From Georgenia wutianyii (lineage in GTDB: Bacteria > Actinomycetota > Actinomycetes > Actinomycetales > Actinomycetaceae), in assembly GCF_006349365.1 (NCBI RefSeq), contig NZ_CP040899.1, positions 2,914,001 to 2,978,000 on the forward strand: 64,000 nt of DNA, read 5' to 3'. Numbering within the stretch: the first letter of the stretch is position 1; each line of letters opens with the position of its first letter. Positions 18,253 through 28,648 of the stretch are shown here, one piece after another. The position numbers and the translations under genes were made by a program. The notes under the pieces were generated by a model. The model was not told the origin of the DNA. It worked only from the letters and a program-made list of their open reading frames with translations, and searched no databases.

Positions 18253-19655
18253 CAGCCTGCGGGGCGCGTCATCGACATGACGTCGAGCGCCGAGTCGAGC
18301 CGCTCGGGGGTGACCTCTCCGCGCTCGACGTAGCCGAGCTCCTCGACGGCCTCGCGGATGGTCGTGCCGTTCTTCACGGCGTGCTTGGCGATCGCGGCGG
18401 CCGCCTCGTAGCCGATGACGCGGTTGAGCGGCGTGACGATCGAGGGCGAGGACTCCGCGAGGGCGCGGGCCCGCTCGACGTTGGCGGTGATGCCGTCGAC
18501 GGTCCGGGTGGCCAGCGCCTGGCTCGCGTTGGCGAGCAGGGTGATGGACTCGAGGAGGTTGCGGGCGATGACCGGCAGCATGACGTTGAGCTCGAAGGAG
18601 CCGGACGCGCCCGCGAAGGCGATCGTCGCGTCGTTGCCGATGACCTGGGCGCACACCATGAGCGTCGCCTCGGGGATGACCGGGTTGACCTTGCCGGGCA
18701 TGATCGAGGAGCCGGGCTGCAGGTCGGGGATCGCGATCTCGCCGAGCCCGGTGTTGGGGCCCGAGCCCATCCAGCGCAGGTCGTTGCAGATCTTGACGAG
18801 CGAGACGGCCACGGTGCGCAGCGCCCCGGACATCTCGACGGCGCTGTCCTGGGCGCTCTGCGCCTCGAAGTGGTTCTTCGCCTCGGTGACCGGCAGGCCG
18901 GTGTGCTCGGCGATGAGGGAGATGACCCGCGGCGCGAAGCCGAGCGGGGTGTTGATGCCGGTGCCGACGGCGGTGCCGCCGAGCGCGAGCTGGGCCAGGC
19001 GCGGGAGGGCCGCCTCGACGCGGTCGATGCCGAGGCGGATCTGGGCCGCGTAGCCGCCGAACTCCTGGCCGAGGGTGACCGGGGTGGCGTCCATGAGGTG
19101 GGTGCGTCCCGACTTGACGACGTCGGCGAACTCGGCCGCCTTGGCCTCCAGGGACGTCGCGAGCGTGTGCAGCGCCGGGACGAGCTCCTTGACGACGGAC
19201 TCGGTCGCCGCGATGTGGATCGAGGACGGGAAGACGTCGTTGGAGGACTGGGAGGCGTTGACGTGGTCGTTGGGGTGCACGCTGCGCCCGAGGAGCGTGG
19301 CGGCGATGTTCGCCACGACCTCGTTGGTGTTCATGTTCGACGACGTGCCCGAGCCGGTCTGGAAGACGTCGACCGGGAAGTGCTCGTCGTGGTCCCCGGC
19401 GATGACCTGCTCGGCCGCCGCGGCGATGGCCCGGGCGACGTCGTCGTCCAGCACCCCGAGCTCGGCGTTCGCCAGCGCCGCTGCCCGCTTGATCTGCGCG
19501 AGGGCCGCGATGTGGTGACGCGAGAGCCGGGTGCCGGAGATCGCGAAGTTCTCCACCGCCCGCTGCGTCTGGGCGCTGTACAGCGCTCCACGCGGGACCC
19601 GCACCTCCCCCATCGTGTCGTGCTCGATGCGGAAGTCGGCATGGTCAAGCGTCAC
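18252..19655 (-). CDS. fumC: Class II fumarate hydratase
   Basis: This 467-residue protein has the class II fumarase signature [11 protein letters not shown], plus [27 protein letters not shown] and [17 protein letters not shown]. It interconverts fumarate and malate in the TCA cycle. The GTG at 19655 is chosen because GGAG lies 7 bases upstream; the longer TTG at 19667 has no such site. Its stop overlaps the aspA start by one base. The ptsH gene ends 33 bases upstream on the same strand. Confidence 0.95.
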   Translation of the reverse strand: MTLDHADFRIEHDTMGEVRVPRGALYSAQTQRAVENFAISGTRLSRHHIAALAQIKRAAALANAELGVLDDDVARAIAAAAEQVIAGDHDEHFPVDVFQTGSGTSSNMNTNEVVANIAATLLGRSVHPNDHVNASQSSNDVFPSSIHIAATESVVKELVPALHTLATSLEAKAAEFADVVKSGRTHLMDATPVTLGQEFGGYAAQIRLGIDRVEAALPRLAQLALGGTAVGTGINTPLGFAPRVISLIAEHTGLPVTEAKNHFEAQSAQDSAVEMSGALRTVAVSLVKICNDLRWMGSGPNTGLGEIAIPDLQPGSSIMPGKVNPVIPEATLMVCAQVIGNDATIAFAGASGSFELNVMLPVIARNLLESITLLANASQALATRTVDGITANVERARALAESSPSIVTPLNRVIGYEAAAAIAKHAVKNGTTIREAVEELGYVERGEVTPERLDSALDVMSMTRPAG

Positions 19656-19688
19656 TGCAAGCTCCAAGGTCGGGGGTGGTGGGGAGAC

Positions 19689-19958
19689 TTACTTCTCGTC
19701 GAGGTCCGTGCTCAGCAGGTCGGCGAGGGAGTCGAGGACCTCCTCGGCGCGGTCGCCCTCGGCGGTGAGCGTGACGGAGTCCTGGTACTTGGCCCCGAGG
19801 GTCATGATGCCGAGGATGCTCGTGGCGTCGACCGGGGTCCCGCCCTCCTTGGCGACCTTCACCGGGATGCCGGCCTCGCCGGCGGCCTTGACGAACAGGG
19901 ACGCCGGACGGGCGTGCAGGCCCACCTTCGAGCCGATGGTGACCGTGCGCTCTGCCAT
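19689..19958 (-). CDS. ptsH: Phosphocarrier protein HPr
   Basis: This 89-residue protein has the HPr active-site motif GLHARPAS with His15, which receives phosphate from enzyme I. Ser47 in ATSILGIMTL is equivalent to the regulatory Ser46 of Firmicutes. It feeds phosphate to sugar-specific EII complexes, none of which lies in the window. The HprK-like kinase at 49.7 kb sits inside a lasso peptide cluster and is unlikely to be its partner. It lies between guaB3 and fumC on the same strand, with a gap of 12 bases to guaB3. Confidence 0.95.
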   Translation of the reverse strand: MAERTVTIGSKVGLHARPASLFVKAAGEAGIPVKVAKEGGTPVDATSILGIMTLGAKYQDSVTLTAEGDRAEEVLDSLADLLSTDLDEK

Positions 19959-19970
19959 GGGGTGAATCTC

Positions 19971-21104
19971 CTACCGGTTGTTGTTGGGGGTGTACGGGGA
20001 CACGACGACCTCGACGCGCTGGAACTCCTTGAGGTCGGAGTACCCGGTCGTGGCCATCGCGCGGCGCAGCGCGCCGACGAGGTTGACGGTGCCGTCCGGC
20101 TGGTCGCTGGGGCCGTGGAGGATCTGCTCGAGGGAGCCGACCGTCCCGACCCGCACGCGCTCGCCGCGCGGGAGCTGGGGGTGGTGGGCCTCGGAGCCCC
20201 AGTGCCAGCCCCGCCCGGGCGCCTCCTCGGCGCGGGCGAGGGAGGAGCCGAGCATGACGGCGTCGGCGCCGCACGCGATGGCCTTGACGAGGTCGCCGGA
20301 GCGTCCGACACCGCCGTCGGCGATGACGTGGACGTAGCGCCCGCCCGACTCGTCGAGGTAGTCGCGGCGCGCGGCGGCGACGTCGGCGACGGCGGTGGCC
20401 ATCGGGGTGTGGATGCCGAGGGAGGTGCGGGTGGTGTGGGCGGCGCCGCCGCCGAAGCCGACGAGCACGCCGGCCGCACCGGTGCGCATGAGGTGGAGGG
20501 CGGCGGTGTAGGTGCCTGCCCCGCCGACGACGACGGGCACGTCGAGCTCGTAGATGAAGCGCTTGAGGTTGAGCGGCTCGGCGGTCGAGGAGACGTGCTC
20601 GGCCGAGACGGTGGTCCCGCGGATGACGAAGAGGTCGACCCCGGCCTCGACGACGGTGCGCCAGTGCTCCTGGGTGCGCTGCGGGGAGAGCTTGCCGGCC
20701 ACGGTGACGCCGCCGGCGCGGATCTCCTGGAGGCGCTGGGTGATGAGCTCGGGGACGATCGGGCGGGAGTAGATCTCCTGCATCCGGGCGGTGACGTCGC
20801 GTCCGTCGAGCTCGGCGATCTCCTGGAGCAGCGGCTCCGGGTCCTCGTAGCGGGTCCACAGGCCCTCGAGGTCGAGGACGCCGATGCCGCCCAGCTCGCC
20901 GAGCCGGATCGCCGTCGCCGGGCTCATCACGGAGTCCATCGGCGCGGCCAGCACGGGGGTGTCGACGTAGTACGCGTCGATCTGCCAGCCGACGGAGACG
21001 TCCTGGGGGTCGCGCGTGCGCCGCGAGGGCACGACGGCGACGTCGTCGAAGGAGTAGGCCCGCCGCCCTCGCTTGCCGCGGCCGATCTCGATCTCGTTGC
21101 TCAC
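19971..21104 (-). CDS. guaB3: GuaB3-family IMP dehydrogenase-like protein
   Basis: This 377-residue (beta/alpha)8-barrel protein is related to IMP dehydrogenase. It has the opening AYSFDDVAVVPSRRTRDPQD, the NAD/phosphate loops IADGGVGRSGDLVKAIACGA and AVMLGSS, but no CBS domains. The GSICTTR catalytic Cys loop of IMPDH is also absent; the corresponding region reads VIRGTTVSAEHVSS. This pattern marks the actinobacterial GuaB3 subgroup, whose reaction is not settled (IMPDH-like or GMP reductase-like). The GTG start gives MSNEIEIGRG. The true guaB lies 1.5 kb upstream. Divergent from the Rieske gene. Confidence 0.88.
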   Translation of the reverse strand: MSNEIEIGRGKRGRRAYSFDDVAVVPSRRTRDPQDVSVGWQIDAYYVDTPVLAAPMDSVMSPATAIRLGELGGIGVLDLEGLWTRYEDPEPLLQEIAELDGRDVTARMQEIYSRPIVPELITQRLQEIRAGGVTVAGKLSPQRTQEHWRTVVEAGVDLFVIRGTTVSAEHVSSTAEPLNLKRFIYELDVPVVVGGAGTYTAALHLMRTGAAGVLVGFGGGAAHTTRTSLGIHTPMATAVADVAAARRDYLDESGGRYVHVIADGGVGRSGDLVKAIACGADAVMLGSSLARAEEAPGRGWHWGSEAHHPQLPRGERVRVGTVGSLEQILHGPSDQPDGTVNLVGALRRAMATTGYSDLKEFQRVEVVVSPYTPNNNR

Positions 21105-21141
21105 AGGCGTCAGGTTACCCGCCGGTCGGTAGATTGCTCCC

Positions 21142-21552
21142 ATGCCCGACCGTCCTGTCCCCTCCCGGCGTCAGGTGCTCGCCCTGGCCGGAGCCGGCGC
21201 CGCGGCCGTCGCGCTGGCCTCCTGCGCGGAGGAGGCGCAGGCCCCGCCGCCCCAGCCGGGCGAACGGCTGCTGCCCGTCTCGGAGATCCCCGTCGGTGAG
21301 TCGCGCTCCGTGCGGACCGCCGAGGGAGCCGAGCTCGTCCTCACCCGGGTGAGCGAGGACGAGGTCGTCGCGCTCAGCGCGGCGTGCACCCACCAGGGGT
21401 GCGCGGTGCGCCGGGAGACCGAGGACCTCGTGTGCCCCTGCCACGGCTCGCGCTTCGCGCCCGTCGACGGCGCGGTCCTCCAGGGCCCCGCCGACGAGCC
21501 CCTCCCCTCGGTGCCCGTCCGCATCGAGTCCGGCACCGTCGTCGTCGGCTGA
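21142..21552 (+). CDS. Tat-exported Rieske [2Fe-2S] lipoprotein
   Basis: This 136-residue protein has an N-terminal SRRQVLALAGAGAAAVALASC: a twin-arginine motif, a hydrophobic stretch and a lipobox with Cys28. The Rieske cluster ligands are CTH (Cys82/His84) and CPCH (Cys98/His101). Cys87 and Cys100 are placed to form the disulfide seen in high-potential Rieske proteins. It probably transfers electrons outside the membrane, but no partner oxidoreductase is nearby. It is divergent from guaB3 with a 37-base gap. An unusually long hairpin lies downstream. Confidence 0.9.
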   Translation: MPDRPVPSRRQVLALAGAGAAAVALASCAEEAQAPPPQPGERLLPVSEIPVGESRSVRTAEGAELVLTRVSEDEVVALSAACTHQGCAVRRETEDLVCPCHGSRFAPVDGAVLQGPADEPLPSVPVRIESGTVVVG

Positions 21553-21704
21553 CCCCGCCCGGCCCGCCCACGCGAGCCCTCAGCCCTCACCCGCTCCCGC
21601 CGCCCCCTCCCCCCGGCACCGTCCCGCCGAGCGCTGGACCGTGCACACCCAGCCGCCCCCTCCCCGACCGGCAGATCGGGCGCACCCGGTGCGGCGTCGC
21701 CCTG

Positions 21705-21747
21705 AGGTGTGGAGTTCTGGACCTCTGAGGTCCAGAGCTCCACACCT
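21705..21747. terminator. Long 20-bp hairpin between convergent genes
   Basis: The arms 21705-21724 and 21728-21747 pair over 20 bases with one G.T wobble and a 3-base loop. Three further pairs follow after one mismatch. The element lies in the 268-bp spacer between the Rieske gene (+) and the exonuclease gene (-), so it can stop both transcripts. The AT-rich middle differs from neighbouring sequence. It could also be a mobile palindromic repeat. Confidence 0.6.
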
Positions 21748-21820
21748 GAGGCGCCCCCTCGTTCGAGATCCAGCGCTCGGCGGGGACGGGAGACCCCGGA
21801 GGCGGCCTCGCGTGGGGTGG

Positions 21821-22540
21821 CTAGACCGTGGTTCGGGCGGCGGGCGGGGCTGGGAGCCAGGCGGTGTCCTCGGGGGGCAGCCCCTCGCCCACGCGCCACT
21901 CGTTGAGGCGGACCACCCACTGACGGTGCTGCTCCTGCTGCCACTCGTGGACGTCCGCCAGGGTGCGGGCGCCGAGCTCGGGAAAGGCCGCGAACAGGCG
22001 GTCGAGCACGGCGAGCGTCGCGAGGACGTCGACCTCCGCGGTGTGCAGTCGGTCGTCCGTCTCGACCCCGTAGTGCGCGCAGAGGTCGACGAGCTTGCGC
22101 TTGCCCCGCCGCTCCCTGTCGAGCGAGCGGTCCAGGACGAGCGGGTCGACGACCGGCCCGGGCGCGCGGCCGAGCCGCTCGGCGACCGTCGGCAGCCCCC
22201 AGCGGACGAGCTCGTGCTCGAGGAGGGTGAGGTCGAAGCACGCGTTGTAGGCGACGACGGGGATCCCGGCGTCCATCGCCCAGGCGACCTCGGTGGCGAT
22301 CTCCTCCAGCGCGGTGCGCGGGGCCACGCCCTCCGCGCGGGCGTGGTCGGTCGTCACGCCGTGGATGTCGCTGGCGACCGTGGGGATCTCCACCCCCGGG
22401 TCGAGGAGCCAGGTGCGCTGCCGGGTGCCGCGCGCGTCACGCAGGACGAGCGCCGCGGTGACGATCCGGTCGCGGCGCGGGTCCACGCCGGTGGTCTCGG
22501 TGTCGAACCCGAGGAACGGACCGTTCGCCCAGGTGTCCAT
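21821..22540 (-). CDS. DEDDh 3'-5' exonuclease (DnaQ/epsilon-like)
   Basis: This 239-residue protein carries all three exonuclease motifs: FDTETTG (Exo I, Asp/Glu metal ligands), YNACFDLTLL (Exo II) and HTAEVDV (Exo III, HxAxxD). This makes it a DEDDh enzyme removing 3' nucleotides from DNA or RNA. It has no polymerase-binding or UvrC-like extension, so it is a standalone exonuclease as common in actinobacteria, rather than a proven polymerase III epsilon subunit. It is convergent with the Rieske gene and lies 103 bases downstream of guaB. Confidence 0.9.
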   Translation of the reverse strand: MDTWANGPFLGFDTETTGVDPRRDRIVTAALVLRDARGTRQRTWLLDPGVEIPTVASDIHGVTTDHARAEGVAPRTALEEIATEVAWAMDAGIPVVAYNACFDLTLLEHELVRWGLPTVAERLGRAPGPVVDPLVLDRSLDRERRGKRKLVDLCAHYGVETDDRLHTAEVDVLATLAVLDRLFAAFPELGARTLADVHEWQQEQHRQWVVRLNEWRVGEGLPPEDTAWLPAPPAARTTV

Positions 22541-22643
22541 GCCCGCCTCTCCCGCGCGGCGTGTGCGCCGGCGTCGTGGGCACCACTGTGCCGGCGACCA
22601 CCGACACCGCGGCCGCCGCACGCGCGGGAGGAGGGGCACCGGC

Positions 22644-24155
<1,512 letters not shown>

Positions 24156-24189
24156 CTACGTGCGCCCGCGGGCCGGTGGGTGCCGGGGT

Positions 24190-25107
24190 CTACTCGCGGA
24201 CAGCGGCGGTGATCTCCGCCACGGCTGCCTGGGCGGTGCGCACGCGATGGACCTTGCGCAGCCAGATCGCCGGGCTCTGGCTGCCGAGGAGGAAGACCTC
24301 GACGTCCCCGCGCTCGGAGGCGCGGGTGACGATCTCCTCCGTGACGGGTGGGTTCCCGATGACGGCGAGGACCTTCGCCTCCCCGGGCGGGAGCCAGCTG
24401 TCGAGCTCGACGTCCGCGACGTGCTCCGCCCCGACGACGAGCGCGCCGAGGTCGTTCTCCGCCAGCCCGCCGGCGATGACGTGCGCCCGCACCCGGTCCT
24501 CCGGGGCGGCGAGGATGCGCACGGGCGAGGGGCCCGTGACGACGAGCTCGCGGATGGCCTGCATGAGCCCCACGTGCATGACGCCGTGCGGGTCGGTGCC
24601 GGGACGCTCACCCAGGCGCCGTCGGCCCTGGTCGACCATGTCCTCGGCGGGCTGGACGAGGTCGGTCCACACGGCGACGACGCCGGCCTGGCGGGTGGCC
24701 CGCTGGAGCATCCGGTGGACGCGCCGCAGGTCGGGCTCGACGGCGGCGGCCGCGAGGGTGAGCGGGTCGAGCGCGAGGGACCCGTCGTCGACGGTGACGG
24801 CCGGGACCTCGTCGGCGACGGTCTGCCCCTCCGAGCCGCCGGGCTCGGTGGCGATGCGGGCGGCGTCGGCGGGCGCGACCCCGCGCAGGGTGAGCCGGCG
24901 CATGGTCTGGAGCCGGGCGACGTCCTCGGGGGTGTAGCGACGGTGGCTGCCGGCCTGGTGCGCGGAGGGGCCGAGGCCGTAGCGGCGGTCCCAGGTGCGC
25001 AGGGTCGACGCGGCGACGCCCAAGGTACGCGCAACAGCTGCCACGGTCAGCGGTGCCGCCTCGAGCCGGGAGTCGCCGCTCCCCGCACCGGGGGTCGCTC
25101 GCGCCAC
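24190..25107 (-). CDS. MerR-family regulator with B12-domain-like C-terminus
   Basis: This 305-residue protein has an N-terminal MerR helix-turn-helix (LTVAAVARTLGVAASTLRTW, then DRRYGLGPSAHQAGSHRRYT, where the wing Arg-Arg-Tyr is typical). A C-terminal region with VHRMLQRATRQAG and EDMVDQGRRRLGE resembles the helical and Rossmann parts of CarH/LitR-type cobalamin sensors. The B12-binding DxHxxG motif is not seen, so cobalamin binding is doubtful. The GTG at 25107 is chosen because GGAGGA precedes it; an upstream in-frame start at 25188 has no such site. It is divergent from whiB3 and adjacent to guaB. Target genes are unknown. Confidence 0.8.
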   Translation of the reverse strand: MARATPGAGSGDSRLEAAPLTVAAVARTLGVAASTLRTWDRRYGLGPSAHQAGSHRRYTPEDVARLQTMRRLTLRGVAPADAARIATEPGGSEGQTVADEVPAVTVDDGSLALDPLTLAAAAVEPDLRRVHRMLQRATRQAGVVAVWTDLVQPAEDMVDQGRRRLGERPGTDPHGVMHVGLMQAIRELVVTGPSPVRILAAPEDRVRAHVIAGGLAENDLGALVVGAEHVADVELDSWLPPGEAKVLAVIGNPPVTEEIVTRASERGDVEVFLLGSQSPAIWLRKVHRVRTAQAAVAEITAAVRE

Positions 25108-25259
25108 CTGTCCTCCTCCGCCTCGACCTCGATCATCCACCCCGACAGAGATTAGGGCACCTCCGCCCCGGGCGCCGAACGCGCCCACCGCAGCGCGCCG
25201 CCGGTGACGCGCGCACCGGCCGTTCGTGAGTCGGTTCCTGAATCACTTCCGGAAGGGAC

Positions 25260-25289
25260 TTGAACAACCCTTGCATCGGTTGCTAGGTT
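25260..25289 (+). promoter_or_regulatory. whiB3 promoter
   Basis: A -35 TTGAAC (25260-25265) and a -10 TAGGTT (25284-25289) are separated by 18 bases, 54 bases before the whiB3 ATG. The match to the primary sigma factor consensus is good, and a purine-rich GAAGGAG follows close to the start codon. Confidence 0.6.
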
Positions 25290-25343
25290 CAACCCATTCG
25301 CCCAGGCGGCCCCGAGTCGCAACCCGAACGAAGGAGCGCGGAC

Positions 25344-25634
25344 ATGGCAGAGCTCTCGAGGCTCCCCGGCCCGATCATGGATCTGTGGGAGTGGCAGTAC
25401 CAGGGCAAGTGCCGCGAGGCCGACCCCAACCTCTTCTTCCACCCCGAGGGCGAGCGTGGAGGCACCCGCCGTCGGCGCGACGAGGCCGCCAAGGTCGTGT
25501 GCGCACAGTGCCCCGTGATCCAGCAGTGCCGTGAGCACGCCCTCAAGGTGCGCGAGCCCTACGGCGTGTGGGGCGGCCTGTCCGAGGACGAGCGCCTGCA
25601 GATCCTGTCCACCCCGCTGCGTCGGGCCAGCTGA
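25344..25634 (+). CDS. whiB3: WhiB3/WhiD-type [4Fe-4S] transcriptional regulator
   Basis: This 96-residue protein has the four cluster cysteines Cys23, Cys53, Cys56 and Cys62 (C-x29-C-x2-C-x5-C), the GVWGG turn (residues 74-78) and a basic C-terminus. The N-terminal LPGPIMDLWEWQYQGKCREA and FFHPEGERG match mycobacterial WhiB3 and Streptomyces WhiD more closely than WhiB1 or WhiB2. Family members bind the sigma factor region 4 and respond to redox state or NO. It has its own promoter and ends at a shared hairpin with groES. Orthology is from remembered family patterns. Confidence 0.92.
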   Translation: MAELSRLPGPIMDLWEWQYQGKCREADPNLFFHPEGERGGTRRRRDEAAKVVCAQCPVIQQCREHALKVREPYGVWGGLSEDERLQILSTPLRRAS

Positions 25635-25661
25635 CTTCCGCGGCGTCGCCGCCGCACGACG

Positions 25662-25700
25662 ACGGGCCCCGGCCCTCCATGACGGAGGACCGGGGCCCGT
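25662..25700. terminator. Bidirectional terminator between whiB3 and groES
   Basis: The arms 25662-25678 and 25684-25700 pair over 17 bases with a single mismatch and a 5-base loop. TTGTT follows on the plus strand. It lies between the convergent whiB3 and groES stops and can serve both. Confidence 0.75.
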
Positions 25701-25725
25701 TGTTCGCGTCCGGACTAGGCGGACG

Positions 25726-26022
25726 TCACTTCTCGACGACGGCGAGGACGTCGCGCGCGGAGAGGATGAGGTACTCCTCGCCGGCGTACTTCACCTCGGT
25801 GCCGCCGTACTTGCTGTAGATGACGACGTCACCCACGGCCACGTCCATGGGGACGCGGTTGCCGCTGTCGTCGACGCGGCCGGGGCCGATGGCGACGACG
25901 GTGCCCTCCTGGGGCTTCTCCTTGGCGGTGTCCGGGATGACGAGGCCAGACGCCGTGGTCTGCTCGGCCTCGAGCGTCTGCACGACGATGCGGTCCTCGA
26001 GGGGCTTGATGGAGACCGACAC
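25726..26022 (-). CDS. groES: Co-chaperonin GroES
   Basis: This 98-residue protein is a complete Gro[13 protein letters not shown] at the start, the mobile loop [20 protein letters not shown] that binds GroEL, and the conserved end [14 protein letters not shown]. The GTG at 26022 follows AGGGGAGG by 6 bases, so it is preferred over an upstream in-frame ATG at 26040. No groEL follows; the next gene downstream is the convergent whiB3. Expression is under HrcA control, judging by a CIRCE element that overlaps its promoter. Confidence 0.96.
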   Translation of the reverse strand: MSVSIKPLEDRIVVQTLEAEQTTASGLVIPDTAKEKPQEGTVVAIGPGRVDDSGNRVPMDVAVGDVVIYSKYGGTEVKYAGEEYLILSARDVLAVVEK

Positions 26023-26151
26023 TACGGACCTCCCCTTCACATGAGTGGGTACGGAACAAGGTCAGATCGCACCCTCCCCTACCGGGCCGCCGTCGCGGGG
26101 GTCGGCCCTGGGTTCGGGTGCTGGCGCTGCAGCAGTGCCGCAACATGCCCA

Positions 26152-26180
26152 AATCTATGCCCGGGTTAGCACTCGGTCAA
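26152..26180 (-). promoter_or_regulatory. groES promoter
   Basis: On the minus strand -35 TTGACC (26175-26180) and -10 TAGATT (26152-26157) are 17 bases apart. The -35 lies within the spacer of the CIRCE operator, so a bound HrcA repressor would block polymerase directly. The leader to the GTG is about 120 bases. Confidence 0.7.
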
Positions 26181-26192
26181 GGCGAGTGCCAA
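26166..26192. promoter_or_regulatory. CIRCE heat-shock operator (HrcA site)
   Basis: The sequence TTAGCACTC, 9 bases, GAGTGCCAA matches the CIRCE consensus (TTAGCACTC-N9-GAGTGCTAA) at 17 of 18 positions. It overlaps the groES -35 element. The divergent methyltransferase start is only 39 bases away and could also be affected. Confidence 0.9.
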
Positions 26193-26230
26193 CGTGCTGC
26201 TCCCGTCCGCCGTCCACCTAGGATCGACGG

Positions 26231-27435
26231 GTGGACCCCAGTGCGCTGAGCAAGCTGCTCTCCCCGGAGGGCTGGGCGCTGCTCGGCCAGCTCCCGCCCT
26301 ACGACGAGACGACCGCCCTGCGGCTGGCGAGCGGCCTGCGCGAGCGCGGGGTGGACGCCGAGCTCGTCGCCGCGGCGATGACGCAGTCGCGGCTGCGCGC
26401 CAAGGGCCGGGCCAAGTTCCGGGAGTTCGCCGACGGGGATGCTCTTCACCCAGGCGGGGCTCGAGCAGGCCACCCGGCTCACCGTCGCCGCCCGCCACGC
26501 CGCTCGCTACTCCGGGGCCGGCGCCACCCTCGTAGCCGACCTCGGCTGCGGGATCGGCGGGGACGCGATGGCGATGGGGGCGCTGGGGCTGTCGGTCCTC
26601 GCCGTCGAGCAGGACGAGCTCACCGCGGCGGTGGCCACCGTCAACACCCGTCACTTCCCCGACGTCACGGTCCGGCACGCCGACGCGATGGCCGTCGACC
26701 TGCGCGCCGAGGGCGTCGACGCCGTGTTCGCCGACCCGGCCCGCCGCACCACCGGAGGGCGACGGGTCTTCGACCCCCGGGCCTACACCCCGCCCCTGGA
26801 CCAGCTGCTCGCGCTGCGTGAGCAGGTGCCCGCCCTCGGCCTCAAGGTCGCCCCGGGCATCCCGCACACGATGCTCCCGCCGGAGAGCCACGCCCAGTGG
26901 GTGAGCGTCGACGGCGACGTCGTCGAGGCCGGGCTGTGGTTCGGCGCCCTGGCTCCCGAGGGCCCGGGCCGCAGCGCGCTCGTCCTGCGCGACGGCGGCG
27001 CGCACACCCTGGCCGACGACGCCGTCGCCACCGCGGACGCGCCCGTGCGCACGGGTGAGGTCCGCCCGCTCGACCACTACCTCTACGAGCCCGACGGCGC
27101 GGTCATTCCGCGCCGGGCTCGTCGCCCGGGCCGGCGAGCTCGTCGGCGCCGGGCTGGTCGCGGACTCGATCGCCTACCTCACCGGCCCGCGGCTGGAGGA
27201 CAGCCCGTTCCTCACCGCCTACCGGGTGCTCGACTCCCTCCCGTTCTCGCTCAAGCCACTGCGCACCTACCTGCGCGACCGTCAGGTCGGCACGCTGACG
27301 ATCAAGAAGCGGGGCACCGCGGTGGAGCCCGCCCAGCTGCGCCGCCAGCTCTCGCTCAGCGGTCCCGCCAGCGCGACGATCGTCCTCACGCGCGTCGCGG
27401 GCCGGCAGACGGTCATCGTCGTCGAGCCGGTCTGA
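26231..27435 (+). pseudogene. THUMP-like-domain SAM methyltransferase, two apparent frameshifts
   Basis: The coding sequence begins at a GTG (DPSALSKLLSPEGWALLGQ) and ends at 27435, but uses three reading frames. The first switch is in a run of four G at 26435-26438 and the second at ATTC near 27106; deleting one base at each restores one continuous protein. The middle part holds the class I methyltransferase motif VADLGCGIGGDAMAM and FADPARRT. The end (RAGLVARAGELVGAG to TIKKRGTAVEP) matches the THUMP-like C-terminal domain. It would methylate RNA or another nucleic acid-related target. Both changes are single-base insertions, so sequencing error is as likely as true decay. Confidence 0.75.
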
Positions 27436-27479
27436 GCGCCCTGTCGTCCTCGCCGGGCACTCGACGGCATCATGGGCCC

Positions 27480-28618
27480 ATGGAGATCCCCTTCGCGCCG
27501 TCGGCGCGGTCGACGATCGGCATCGAGTGGGAGCTCGCCCTCGTCGACGCCGACTCCGGGCACCTGCGCCAGGTCGCCCCGACGGTCCTCGAGGGGGTGC
27601 GGCCCGCGGGCGCGGACGCCCACCCCAACGTCCACCCCGAGCTCCTGCTCAACACCATCGAGGTCGTCTCCGGGGTGGCCGCGACCGTGCGCGAGGCGGG
27701 CACGGACCTCGAGCGCACGATCGAGGAGCTGCGCGCGGTGTGCGAACCGCTGCGGGTGGACCTCATGTGCGCCGGCACCCACCCCTTCGCCCAGTACGAC
27801 GACCAGCGGGTGACGAACAAGGAGCGCTACGCCACCCTCATCGAGCGCACCCAGTGGTGGGGCCGCCAGATGGTCATCTACGGCGTCCACGTCCACGTCG
27901 GCGTCGAGCACCAGCGCAAGGTGCTGCCGATCCTGCGCGCGATGCTCTCCTACTTCCCCCACCTGCAGTCGCTGTCGGCCTCCCTCCCCGTTCTGGTCCG
28001 GGCGCGACACCGGCTATGCCTCCAACCGCGCGCTGCTCTTCCAGCAGCTGCCCACCGCCGGGCTGCCCCAGCTCTTCGACCAGTGGCAGGAGCTGGAGGC
28101 CTACACGCGGGACATGCTCCACACCGGCGTCATCGACCACTTCAACGAGGTCCGCTGGGACATCCGCCCGGCCCCGCACCTGGGCACCCTGGAGATGCGG
28201 GTGTTCGACGGCGCCTCGAACCTCACCGAGGTGCTCGCCCTCGCGGCGCTCACCCACTGCCTCGTCGAGCACTTCTCGACGATGCTCGACGAGGGCCGGG
28301 AGCTGCCGCGGATGCCCGCGTGGTACCTCCACGAGAACAAGTGGCGCTCGGCGCGCTACGGCATGGACGCCATCGTCATCCTCGACGCCGCGGGCAACGA
28401 GCAGCTCGTCACCGACTCCCTCGATGAGCTGCTGCGCACGCTCGAGCCGGTCGCCGACCGGCTGGGCTGCCTGGAGGAGCTCGACGGCGTGCGCACGATC
28501 ATCCGCAAGGGGCGCGTCCTACCAGCGCCAGCGCCGGGTTGCCCGCCGCAACGACGGCGACCTCGACGCCGTCGTCGCCTCGCTCGTCGCCGAGATGAGG
28601 GCCGGCCGGCCGCTCTGA
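27480..28618 (+). pseudogene. YbdK-type carboxylate-amine ligase (GCS2), two apparent frameshifts
   Basis: The ATG at 27480 opens a glutamate-cysteine ligase family 2 protein: STIGIEWELALVDADSG, NVHPELLLNTIEVVSG and YGVHVHVGVEHQRKVLP. The frame breaks near 27990, where SASSPFWSGRDTGYASNR is expected and one extra C is present. It breaks again near 28517, where one extra G stands in a GGGG run before [13 protein letters not shown]. Removing both bases gives a protein of about 378 residues of normal length. The family shows weak gamma-glutamylcysteine ligase activity; the physiological product is uncertain. Insertions of this kind suggest sequencing error, though inactivation cannot be excluded. 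Confidence 0.78.
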
Positions 28619-28648
28619 GCGTGTCCGCCCGCCGGTCCGGCCGGACGG

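Noticed and set aside
19689..19958. HPr as the partner of the HprK-like kinase at 49.7 kb
   Set aside because: The kinase is embedded in the lasso operon with 4-base overlaps and has an unrelated N-terminal half; a peptide substrate is more likely.
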